From assembly GCA_937868205.1 (NCBI GenBank), contig CALMMC010000117.1, forward strand, positions 1 through 12,360: DNA of 12,360 bases, read 5' to 3'. Under the pieces are notes generated by a model. The model ran no database searches, had not been told where the DNA came from, and worked only from the letters and a program-made list of their open reading frames with translations. The position numbers and the translations under genes are program-made. This document shows, in pieces, positions 1 through 8,195 of the stretch (its first letter is position 1; the number at the start of each line of letters is the position of its first letter). The stretch comes from JAAZPG01 sp012797375. Its GTDB lineage: Bacteria; Acidobacteriota; Aminicenantia; Aminicenantales; UBA4085.

Positions 1-1392
1 GGCCAGGCGGTCGAGCGAATGAAAACCGCGTCCCTGGACGATCTCCGCTCGACCAATTACCTCGAGGACGTCGAGGGCCAGATCCGCGAGCGGATCGGCA
101 ATGTCCGGGATCCCGAGCTCCGGGGCATGATGATCCGCGAGGCCGGCGTCGCGAAGGGCCACGCGGTCGAGCAGCACCGGGCGATCTACTTCCAGAAGAA
201 CCTCGAGGACCAACAGGCAACGAGCTTGAAGAACACGCAGAGGCTCGTTTCCCGGGCGATCTCCGCGGCCCCGACGGCCCAGGCCCCGAGCCAGGCCGAC
301 GCCTGGAAACAGGTCGAGGACGAGCATATCCGGACGCTCGCGGTCTTGCGCATGACCGGCGTCTGGACGGCCGAGCAAGAATACGCCCTCGCCAAGCGGT
401 TCTATCGCGAAACGGGCGAGGCCCTGATCGCCCAGGATCCCAAGAAGGCCGAGGCCTTCATCAACCAATTCAAGGACGAGATCGAGGGCGACGACTACCG
501 CAAAATGAAGGCCCTCCTGGATCAGAAGCTCAAGGAGAAAAAGTCTTTCGACGCCTACGCGGCCCTTCACAAGGAATTCGAGGGCGACCCGCAAAAAATG
601 AGGGCCGCTCTCCTGGATCCGGATCGCGCCCGGGCGCTCGAGCTCGACCCGTCGGAGATCCGGGAAGCCGAGAACCTGATCTCCGACCTGGAGAAAACCA
701 GGGCGGCCGTCTTTGAAAAGACCGAGGCCGGCTACGTTTCGATGGCCGCCGCCGGCAAGCTCAAAAAGAGCGCGATCATCGCCGACGTCAACGCCGGCCG
801 GATCTCTCCGGTCAAGGGGCAACATTGGATCGACAAGCTCGAGAAGGACCGGGACGAGAAAACCGATTGGATGGCCTTCGTCAAGCTCGAGGACAAGATC
901 CTCCGCGGCGGCGCCACGGTCGACGATATCACGAAGGCCTCCGGGATCGGATGGAAGGACCGCGCGCGGCTCATGTCAACGCTCTACACACGCTCCCGCG
1001 AGGTCAACCGCGAGAGCGAGAAGGCCGCGAAGGACTACATCAAGAGCCAACTCGTGAGCACCGGGCCGCTCGGGAACCCGCTTCCGGCCGAGTGGGAGCG
1101 CGTCTACCTGGCCTATCAGGCCCTCGACAACTACTCCGACGAGGCCCGGAAGGCCGGCAAGCCCTGGAGCCTCGATCAGTACATGGACTATGCGAAGAAG
1201 CTCGCGAACCACTACCGGCCGACGATCCAGAGCAAGGTCCAGGATCAAATGACGGCCCTCCAGGGCGGGGCGCAGAGCCCGGGGACCCAGGGGACGCCGG
1301 CGGCCGCCCAGGCGGCGCCGAAAGGGCCGGCGAAGCGCAAGCCGGGTGAATCGATCGATGATTTCTTGAAGCGGACCCAGGGGGGCCAATGA
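1..1392 (+). CDS. Internal virion-like protein, T7 gp15 position (5' end outside window)
   Basis: Probably a phage internal core or ejection protein. I assign this mainly from its position directly before the gp16-like giant protein and from its composition, because no named domain is recognised. The reading frame is open from base 1. The first ATG in the window (19) has no convincing ribosome binding site, so the gene most likely begins upstream and the 457 residues counted from that ATG are only its C-terminal part. The protein is highly charged and almost wholly helical, with Lys/Glu-rich stretches such as DQKLKEKK, and has no signal peptide or membrane segment. The last 50 or so residues form an Ala/Pro/Gly-rich linker ending in a short charged tail (ESIDDFLKRTQ). 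The stop codon overlaps the next start (ATGA), which suggests translational coupling to the giant protein. Confidence is high that it is coding and moderate for the role. Confidence 0.75.
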   Translation, partial: GQAVERMKTASLDDLRSTNYLEDVEGQIRERIGNVRDPELRGMMIREAGVAKGHAVEQHRAIYFQKNLEDQQATSLKNTQRLVSRAISAAPTAQAPSQADAWKQVEDEHIRTLAVLRMTGVWTAEQEYALAKRFYRETGEALIAQDPKKAEAFINQFKDEIEGDDYRKMKALLDQKLKEKKSFDAYAALHKEFEGDPQKMRAALLDPDRARALELDPSEIREAENLISDLEKTRAAVFEKTEAGYVSMAAAGKLKKSAIIADVNAGRISPVKGQHWIDKLEKDRDEKTDWMAFVKLEDKILRGGATVDDITKASGIGWKDRARLMSTLYTRSREVNRESEKAAKDYIKSQLVSTGPLGNPLPAEWERVYLAYQALDNYSDEARKAGKPWSLDQYMDYAKKLANHYRPTIQSKVQDQMTALQGGAQSPGTQGTPAAAQAAPKGPAKRKPGESIDDFLKRTQGGQ

Positions 1393-4300
1393 ACGCCGCG
1401 CAGCTAAAAGAAGCCGGTTTCAGCGACGACGAGATCCGCTCCTGGCTCTCGAGTAAGCACGCCGAGCTCAAGGCGGCCGGGTTCAACGACGCCGAGATCG
1501 AGGCCAAGTACGGGCCGACGCCGGCCTCGCCGCCGGAGCCGCCGGCCTTCGATCTCGAAAAGCACTTCCGGGATCCGGACCAGGCGCCGCCGGAATTCGC
1601 CGGCCTGGACGCCGGCGACGTCCTGATCGGATCTCCTGGCGGGGCCTCGCGGAACCAGGACGACCTCGTCCTCTCCGAGGTCCTCCACGACAACTTTGTG
1701 AAGCCCTGGCTCGCCGTCGGGTACACGGGCGAAGCGGCCCTCAACCGGGCGATCGCCCACTTCGCGAACAATCTGGATTCGATCGCCGAATACATCGAGG
1801 CGAAAACGGGCCTGGAGCGCGGCGGGGTTTTCGCCGAGGCCGCGAAGGTCTACGACGCAAACCGCGAGTTTTGGCAGAAACGGGCCGACGCGGTCGGCGT
1901 GACGTTTCTCCAGGAGCTCGTCGGCGAGGCCGTGGGCGGGGCCGTCCCGGGGATCGTGGAGTTTATGCTCAACATTCCCTACGCCGCCGCCCTGGGGGCC
2001 GCGAAGGGACACAAGCAGGGCGGGGGGCTCGAGAACGAGATCGGCCAGGCGATCACCGAGGCGGCCAAGCGCGGGATCCTGGGGAAGGTCTTTCACGCGA
2101 TCGCGCCCTTGAAGCGTTACCTCCAGGCCCCGGTCATGGCCGGCACGTTCGGCGCCCAAGCCGCTTTCGAGGGCGGCGACGCCCGGGAGATCGCGAAGGG
2201 CGTCGGGACCGGCCTGATCTACTCGGCCGCGAGCCCCGGGGGCCGCTACGGGCTCAACGAGATCCGGGATCTCAACCGGAAGAACCTCTCGGAGGCCGCC
2301 AGGTACAACCAGGCGATCAACAAATGGATCGCCGCGGATCTAAACCGGCGCCTGGGGGATGAATCCATTTACCGGCCGGAGGAGATCCAGGCCTTCAAGG
2401 ACGCCCTCCGGGCCTTCGACGAAATTCGCCAGGGGGGCCTCGAGGAATTAACCGGCGGTGAAGGGCCGGGGGTAAGTAAAAAAACGCCTCCTGGGGCCGA
2501 GGAACGCGCCGGAGAGGGAAAAATAGAGGGGGAAGCGGGGGGAGAAAAGCCTCCGGAGCTCATCGAACCGAAGGCGCCGCCCGAGGTCGGGACCGAGCCC
2601 AGGATCGAGGCGTCGGCCCCGGAGGCCCTGGGGGCCGTCCTGGACCCGGGGAAATTCCCGGTTCACCGGATCAAGGTCGCGGAGATCGGGACCAACGTCG
2701 AGAAGATGCAATTCAAGCTCGACGTCGACGCCCAGGGGGTCCAGAAGGAGCTCCAGGGGGAATGGAACGAGCTCGCGGCCGGCAATCTCCTGTTGTGGCA
2801 GAACCGGAAGGGCGAGCTCATCGTCGCCAACGGCCACCACCGGCTCGCCCTGGCCCGTAAGCTCCGGGTCGAGGAGGTCCACGCGCAGATTCTCCGCGAG
2901 GCCGACGGGTTCACGATGGAGGACGCCCGTCGCCTGGCGGCCGAGGCGAACATCCTGGAAGGAAAGGGGACGATTTACGATCATGCCGAGTATTTCAGAC
3001 TTAACGCCGAATATACCGCAGAGCTCGCAAAGGCCCGAGGCCTCGCCGGACAAGGTTTCGCGATTGGCCGCCTTGCCACGGATCGGACTTATGACCTATT
3101 CCGGAATCGCAAGATCGGCGCAGAGGCCGCCGAAGCAATCTCTCGAGGCGCCCCAGGGGATGAAATCCTCCAGGCCGCAGGAGCCCGATTCGCAGTAGAG
3201 AAGCCGAAGGCCGACGCCTACGAGATCACCTCGATGATGCAAGCCCTCTCCCTGGAGAGCCGGCCGAGCTCCGAGCAAGCCGATCTGTTCGGTTTCGACG
3301 ACTCGGCGATCCGCCAGGCCGAGGCCCAGGCGAAGATCGTCGCCGGCGAGATCCGGGGCCTCCGGGATCAGATCAACGCGGTCCGCGGCGCCGCCAAGCG
3401 GCCCGAGGTCGCCAAGAAGCTCGGCGTCGACGTCAAGGATCCCGAGGCGATCCGGGCGAAGGTCCAGGAGCTCCAGGCGGAGGTCGAGGCCTGGCAATCC
3501 TGGTACACGAATCCGCGGCTCGTGACGAAGGTCCGCGAAAAGAGCGGCTACGTCCCGGAAACCGTCGACCAGGGGAAGGTCCGGCAACCCGCAAAGACCC
3601 TCGACGATCTTTATACCCTGGCCGAGAAGGCCTACCCGGAGCTCATGGAGGCCTCGCACCACCTGGCCGACAAGTACGGCGGGAGCGTCCACGAGCGCCC
3701 GGTCACGGACAAGCACGGCCGACAGATCGCTTACGTCCCGGTCGAGGGCGTCAAGCTCAAATCGAAGGAGAGCGCGGCCCGGAAGCTCGCCTCGGAAAAG
3801 GGCGGGGCCGTCGACCAAATGACGGATATCGCCGGGACCTCCGTCGTTTTCGAGGACTACCCGACCATGCTCCGCGCCCTGGGCGAGCTCACGCGCCTGT
3901 ATCGCGGGAAACTATGGTTCCGAAACACCTTCGAGAAGCGGCTCGATTCGGGCTACGGGGATATCAACTGCCGGATCCAGACCGAAAACGGCGCCTGGAT
4001 GGAGCTCCAGATCCACAAGCGGAGCCTGTTCGAGGCGAAGGAGGATCTCGGTCATCCGGCCTATGAGATTATCCGGGAGCTCGACGACGCTTTCGCGAAG
4101 GGGAACAAGGAAGTAAAGACGGCGATTGACGAGGTAAACGAGGCGACCAGGAAATACTATTCGGAGGCGGAGAGCAAGGACTCCGCTTCTTCCCTGGAAA
4201 CTTCCGGCATGTTGAGCCAGACCTTGAGGCGGGTATGCGAATCGTCGATCGGGACCAGCTTCGTGAAGGACTCGACGCGGAACGCCGTTCTCGAGGTCTT

Positions 4301-7300
4301 GTCCCAGGCGAAAACTCGGCCGGAGGAGTTTGTCCTAAACGAAAGATTGTCGGGGAGCTTGCCAGGCATGGAGGGTCCTCCTTCCATTGAAAATATGCCG
4401 GAGGTGGATATCGTTGTCAAGGACAAATTAACCCTGGGTGAAGTCCTGGGCGAGATCAAGACCGAGAAAATCCCGGGCGAAACGGTCGAACAGGCCGTGA
4501 TCCCTGGGGCCGGGGCCGCGGAAACGTTCGGGCTCACGGGCTCGCCGGGCGAGATCGGGACCTTGAGGACGCCGGCGCCTGGCCAGGGGACGCTCCTCAT
4601 GAGCCCCGAGGCCGGCTTCCGCCGGACGCCGGAGAAGGGCGGAGAGGCCGAGAAGCCCATGAGCCGGAGCGAGATCAGGCAATTCCTCGAGGAAAAGCTC
4701 GATATCCCGATCCGGACGGGCCGCTTCATTGGAAAGGCCCTGGGGATCTTCAAGCCGCGCTCCGAGGTCGTGCGCACGAAGTACGCGAACGACATCGAGG
4801 TCATCGCCCACGAGGTCGGCCACGCCCTCCATAAATTCCTCTGGCCGGAAACCCTCACGAAGAAGGGCCTCTCGGCCCAACCGTTCCAGGCCTTCGCGCA
4901 CGAGCTCGACAAGATCGCCACGGTCCCCAGGAAGGGCCAGAGCAACACGGCCGAGGGATGGGCGGAATTCGTCCGGCTCTACGTTACCGACGTCGCCCAG
5001 GCGCAACGCCGCGCCCCGGACTTCTTCAACTTCTTCGAGGCCCAACTCGAGCTCAAGGCGCCCGAGGTCCGCGAGATCCTCCTGGAGGCCCGGGCGAAGT
5101 ATCAGAAATTCATGCAACAGCCTCCGCTCCAGAGGATCCTCTCGCAGATCTCGATCGGCAAGAGCGACAAGGCCCCGCGCAACTTCGACGAGCTCTATAC
5201 GATGGCCCTGGACGACCTGCACCCGCTCGAGCTCGCCGTGAAGGAGATGGCCCAGGGCCAGAGGCTCCCGGCCTCGAAAGATCCCTACAAGCTCGCCCGG
5301 CTCCTCCGGGGATGGCACGGCAAGGCCGAGGCCTTCCTCAAGCACACGCCGTTCTCTTTCGGCGACTACAAGGACATTCCCGGCGCCAAGAGCTTGAAGC
5401 AGATCCTCGAGCCGGTCCGGGACAACCTGGACGAATTCCGGGCCTACGTCGTCGCGAAGCGCGCCCTCGAGCTAGCCGAGCGCAAGGTCGAAACGGGGAT
5501 CTATCGGAGCGACGCCGAGGCGATCGTCAACCTGTACGAGGGCCGCTTCCGGGAAACACACCGCGAGCTCCTCGAATTCCAGGATCTCACCTTGAAGTAC
5601 CTCCTGGACGCCGGCCTTCTGACGCCCGAGGCCTTCGCGAAAATGAAGATCATGAACCGGGACTATGTTCCCTTTTACCGGGTCATGGAGAACACGAAAG
5701 GGCAGGGGACCGGCGTCGGCCTCGAGGGCCGCAACCCGGTCAAGAAGATCCGCGGATCCTGGCGCGATATCGTGGACCCGCTCGAGAGCATCATCAAAAA
5801 CACGTTCACCTATATCAACCTGGCCGAGAAGAACGCCGTCGGCCGCGCCCTGGTCGACCTCGAGCGATCCGGCGAGGGCCTGGGGAAATTTGTCGAGAAG
5901 ATCCCGACGCCGATGAAAAAGACGACGGTCACGCCCGAGGAGATGGCCCGTTACATGGAGAACCTTGCCGAGAGCCTCGGCTTCGAGGCGAAGGAGCTCC
6001 CGGCGGATATGTTCGACGCCCTGGAGATCTTCCGGCCGTCGGCCTTCGTTCCCAAAGACAACGTGATCCAGGTATGGGAGAAGGGCAAGCGGGGCCTCTA
6101 CCAGGTCGACCCGGAGATCGGCCGCGTGTTCAAGGCCCTGGACCGCGAGAACGTCAATTTCCTGGTCAAGATGCTCTCCCTGCCGGCGCAATGGCTCCGG
6201 GCCGGCGCCACGCTCACGCCGGAGTTTATCGGCCGCAACCCGATCCGCGATCAATGGAGCGCCTTCTGTTACTCGAGATATGGCTTCGTCCCGGGCTTCG
6301 ACCTGGTCCGCGGGATCTTCTCGATGGTCAAGAAGGACCAGGCCTATTGGGATTTCAAGAAGGCCGGCGCCGATCACTCGATGCTCGTTTCGCTCGATCG
6401 GGACTATCTCCAGGACAATCTCGGGGATCTCCTGCAAAAGTACCCGATCCGCAACGTCATCAAAAACCCGATCAACGGGCTCCGGATGCTCTCCGAGCTT
6501 GGCGAGATGGGGACCCGGCTCGGCGAATTCAAGCGGGGCCTGGCGAAAGAGGCGCAACGGCGGCCGCTCGAGGAGAGCACGGCCGGAGAGCCGTCGAAGG
6601 GCGAGCTCGCCGAGGCCGCCTTCTCGGCCCGGGAAGTGACGCTCGACTTTGCCAGGATGGGCGCCAAGACGAAGGCGGCAAACGCGCTCATTGCCTTCTG
6701 GAACGCGCAACTCCAGGGGACCGACCGCTTCGTCCGGGCCTTCCAGGAAAACCCGCTCGGGACCTCGGTCCGCGTCGCCGCCTCGATCACGCTCCCGTCG
6801 GTCCTCCTGGCCATCGCGAACCATGACGACCCGCGTTACAAGGAGCTCCCGCAATGGCAGAAGGATCTTTTCTGGATCGTCATCACGGATAAAACGGTCT
6901 GGAGGATCCCCAAACCCTTCGAGCTCGGGATCCTGTTCGGATCGGTCCCGGAGAGGGTCACAAACTACATCCTCGACCAGGATCCCCACGCCTTCGACAA
7001 ACTCGGCGATACGCTCCTCCGGGCCGCCTCGCCGGGCATGATCCCGACGGTCCAGGCGCCTTTCATCGAGAATTGGGCCAACCGATCCCTTTTCTTCGAC
7101 CGGAACCTGGTCCCCATGAGCCGCGAGGATCTCCTTCCGGAATATCAATACTCCGACCACACGAGCGAAACGGCCAAGCTCTTGAGCTCGGTTGTTGGCC
7201 GCTTCCCGGGCCTCGATCAATGGAAGGCCGCGGCACCGGCCTACATCGAAAACCTGGTCTATGGATGGAGCGGCGGCCTGGGGCGCTCCGCCCTCCAGAT

Positions 7301-7850
7301 CGCCGACGCCGGTTTGAAGGCCGCCGGGGCCGTCGAGGAGAAATTCCAGAAGCCGGCGGCGACCCTGGCGGACATTCCTTTCGTCAAGGCCTTCGTCGTC
7401 CGCTACCCGTCGGCTCAGGCGGAGAGCATCCAACGCTTTTACGACAATTTCGACAAGGCCCTGGCCGTCAACAAGACGATCAAGGTCCTGATGGAAAAGG
7501 AGCAAAACCCGGAGGCCGCCGCGAAGCTCTGGCAGAGCTCCGGCATGGCGGATCTCCAGGGGATCCGGACGGCCCTCTCGAACGCTCACAACACGATCGA
7601 CCTGGTCTATCGCAACCCGGACATGACGCCGGACGAGAAGCGCGAGCTCATAGATCAGATCTATATGCAGATGATCGCGATGGCGCAGAACGGGAACAAG
7701 CTCGCCGAGAGCTTCGAGAAGGCCCGGAAGGAGGAGGTCGAGCGCCAGAAAAACAGGGGAATCGTGAAGGAGAGGGCGCCGGCCTCGGTTGCCGTTCAAC
7801 CCAGGACGCCGCCACCTCCGGGGCCGGAGAGCCGGCCGGTTCAATTCTAG
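1389..7850 (+). CDS. Giant phage polyvalent protein: ParB/DdrB-like, RelA/SpoT-like, zincin and LPD38 regions (T7 gp16 position)
   Basis: A 2153-residue protein, probably packaged in the virion and ejected into the host. Seen in order: a tandem LKxAGFxDxEI motif (residues 6-15 and 27-37); a Gly/Ala-rich hydrophobic stretch (171-285); a Gly/Pro/Glu linker (353-420); a ParB-like domain (about 424-540, NGHHRLALA at 481-489) with a following helical DLFG module (to about 715); a RelA/SpoT-like domain (about 738-925: LKSKES at 790-795, D813, GYGD at 855-858, MELQIH at 871-876); a variable segment (926-1090); a zincin (HEVGH 1141-1145, EGWAE 1189-1193); helical regions; and an LPD38-like region (about 1600-1900, with LIAFWNAQLQGTDR at 1767-1780). 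Family knowledge: such multi-enzyme polyvalent proteins occur in phages and conjugative elements, and LPD38 is typical of podoviral ones. The start overlaps the preceding stop (ATGA) and has a G-rich Shine-Dalgarno at 1379-1385. Domain assignments are by motif reading only. Confidence 0.9.
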   Translation: MNAAQLKEAGFSDDEIRSWLSSKHAELKAAGFNDAEIEAKYGPTPASPPEPPAFDLEKHFRDPDQAPPEFAGLDAGDVLIGSPGGASRNQDDLVLSEVLHDNFVKPWLAVGYTGEAALNRAIAHFANNLDSIAEYIEAKTGLERGGVFAEAAKVYDANREFWQKRADAVGVTFLQELVGEAVGGAVPGIVEFMLNIPYAAALGAAKGHKQGGGLENEIGQAITEAAKRGILGKVFHAIAPLKRYLQAPVMAGTFGAQAAFEGGDAREIAKGVGTGLIYSAASPGGRYGLNEIRDLNRKNLSEAARYNQAINKWIAADLNRRLGDESIYRPEEIQAFKDALRAFDEIRQGGLEELTGGEGPGVSKKTPPGAEERAGEGKIEGEAGGEKPPELIEPKAPPEVGTEPRIEASAPEALGAVLDPGKFPVHRIKVAEIGTNVEKMQFKLDVDAQGVQKELQGEWNELAAGNLLLWQNRKGELIVANGHHRLALARKLRVEEVHAQILREADGFTMEDARRLAAEANILEGKGTIYDHAEYFRLNAEYTAELAKARGLAGQGFAIGRLATDRTYDLFRNRKIGAEAAEAISRGAPGDEILQAAGARFAVEKPKADAYEITSMMQALSLESRPSSEQADLFGFDDSAIRQAEAQAKIVAGEIRGLRDQINAVRGAAKRPEVAKKLGVDVKDPEAIRAKVQELQAEVEAWQSWYTNPRLVTKVREKSGYVPETVDQGKVRQPAKTLDDLYTLAEKAYPELMEASHHLADKYGGSVHERPVTDKHGRQIAYVPVEGVKLKSKESAARKLASEKGGAVDQMTDIAGTSVVFEDYPTMLRALGELTRLYRGKLWFRNTFEKRLDSGYGDINCRIQTENGAWMELQIHKRSLFEAKEDLGHPAYEIIRELDDAFAKGNKEVKTAIDEVNEATRKYYSEAESKDSASSLETSGMLSQTLRRVCESSIGTSFVKDSTRNAVLEVLSQAKTRPEEFVLNERLSGSLPGMEGPPSIENMPEVDIVVKDKLTLGEVLGEIKTEKIPGETVEQAVIPGAGAAETFGLTGSPGEIGTLRTPAPGQGTLLMSPEAGFRRTPEKGGEAEKPMSRSEIRQFLEEKLDIPIRTGRFIGKALGIFKPRSEVVRTKYANDIEVIAHEVGHALHKFLWPETLTKKGLSAQPFQAFAHELDKIATVPRKGQSNTAEGWAEFVRLYVTDVAQAQRRAPDFFNFFEAQLELKAPEVREILLEARAKYQKFMQQPPLQRILSQISIGKSDKAPRNFDELYTMALDDLHPLELAVKEMAQGQRLPASKDPYKLARLLRGWHGKAEAFLKHTPFSFGDYKDIPGAKSLKQILEPVRDNLDEFRAYVVAKRALELAERKVETGIYRSDAEAIVNLYEGRFRETHRELLEFQDLTLKYLLDAGLLTPEAFAKMKIMNRDYVPFYRVMENTKGQGTGVGLEGRNPVKKIRGSWRDIVDPLESIIKNTFTYINLAEKNAVGRALVDLERSGEGLGKFVEKIPTPMKKTTVTPEEMARYMENLAESLGFEAKELPADMFDALEIFRPSAFVPKDNVIQVWEKGKRGLYQVDPEIGRVFKALDRENVNFLVKMLSLPAQWLRAGATLTPEFIGRNPIRDQWSAFCYSRYGFVPGFDLVRGIFSMVKKDQAYWDFKKAGADHSMLVSLDRDYLQDNLGDLLQKYPIRNVIKNPINGLRMLSELGEMGTRLGEFKRGLAKEAQRRPLEESTAGEPSKGELAEAAFSAREVTLDFARMGAKTKAANALIAFWNAQLQGTDRFVRAFQENPLGTSVRVAASITLPSVLLAIANHDDPRYKELPQWQKDLFWIVITDKTVWRIPKPFELGILFGSVPERVTNYILDQDPHAFDKLGDTLLRAASPGMIPTVQAPFIENWANRSLFFDRNLVPMSREDLLPEYQYSDHTSETAKLLSSVVGRFPGLDQWKAAAPAYIENLVYGWSGGLGRSALQIADAGLKAAGAVEEKFQKPAATLADIPFVKAFVVRYPSAQAESIQRFYDNFDKALAVNKTIKVLMEKEQNPEAAAKLWQSSGMADLQGIRTALSNAHNTIDLVYRNPDMTPDEKRELIDQIYMQMIAMAQNGNKLAESFEKARKEEVERQKNRGIVKERAPASVAVQPRTPPPPGPESRPVQF

Positions 7851-7859
7851 GGCGGGGGG

Positions 7860-8195
7860 ATGGACTTGAGCGCGAATTATGTCACCTGGCCGGAGCTTCT
7901 GGCCGCGGCGGGAGTGATCGGAACGATGAACATGGGGATTTTCGGATGGCTCTGGAAGCGGTCCCAGGCGATCGACGACCGCGTGACCTCGGCCTTCGAG
8001 GAGCTCGAGGACAAACAGGATAAAAACGTCTGTTTGCCTTCTCACGAAGCCTTCAACGCGACCAACCGGCGGATCGAGGCGACGCTCGCGGCCAACGGCG
8101 AGCGCCTGGTCAAAATCGAAACGTGCCTTGAATTCCTCGTGGAGGCGCTCCGGGAGCACAAGAAGGCTCACGAAAAAATTACAGGGGGGATCTGA
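7860..8195 (+). CDS. Small one-TM phage protein with coiled coil, possible lysis accessory
   Basis: A 111-residue protein. One hydrophobic segment lies at about residues 10-32 (WPELLAAAGVIGTMNMGIFG, then WLW). It is followed at once by Lys-Arg (33-34) and a long charged helical tail with heptad-like spacing. By the positive-inside rule the tail should be cytoplasmic, which argues against an Rz-type inner-membrane spanin, whose C-terminus is periplasmic. Two cysteines (58 and 89) lie in the tail. The gene starts 9 bases after the giant gene's stop, behind a GGCGGGGGG tract that serves as Shine-Dalgarno. It overlaps the endolysin start by one base (TGATG). Position at the head of the lysis genes suggests a lysis role such as a holin-like protein or antiholin, but no specific family is recognised. 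It is surely coding; the function is unknown. Confidence 0.8.
   Translation: MDLSANYVTWPELLAAAGVIGTMNMGIFGWLWKRSQAIDDRVTSAFEELEDKQDKNVCLPSHEAFNATNRRIEATLAANGERLVKIETCLEFLVEALREHKKAHEKITGGI

Noticed and set aside
2476..2482. A run of seven A in the linker of the giant gene as a frameshift site
   Set aside because: The zero frame reads AGT AAA AAA ACG, which does not fit the X XXY YYZ phase for -1 slippage, and the normal frame continues with recognisable domains.
4157..4948. A 263-codon minus-strand frame opposite the spacer and zincin part of the giant gene
   Set aside because: The + strand carries HEVGH and continuous polyvalent sequence here. The antisense product is Ser/Arg/Pro-rich low-information sequence.
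5472..8171. A very long open frame on the minus strand (899 codons) opposite the giant gene
   Set aside because: It lies antisense to well-supported domains and across two further genes, has a composition typical of GC-rich antisense frames (Arg, Leu, Asp, Val, Gly rich), and shows no motif or ribosome binding site.
7860..8195. Rz-type inner-membrane spanin
   Set aside because: The Lys-Arg directly after the membrane segment predicts a cytoplasmic tail, opposite to Rz, and no Rz1 lipoprotein frame was recognised.
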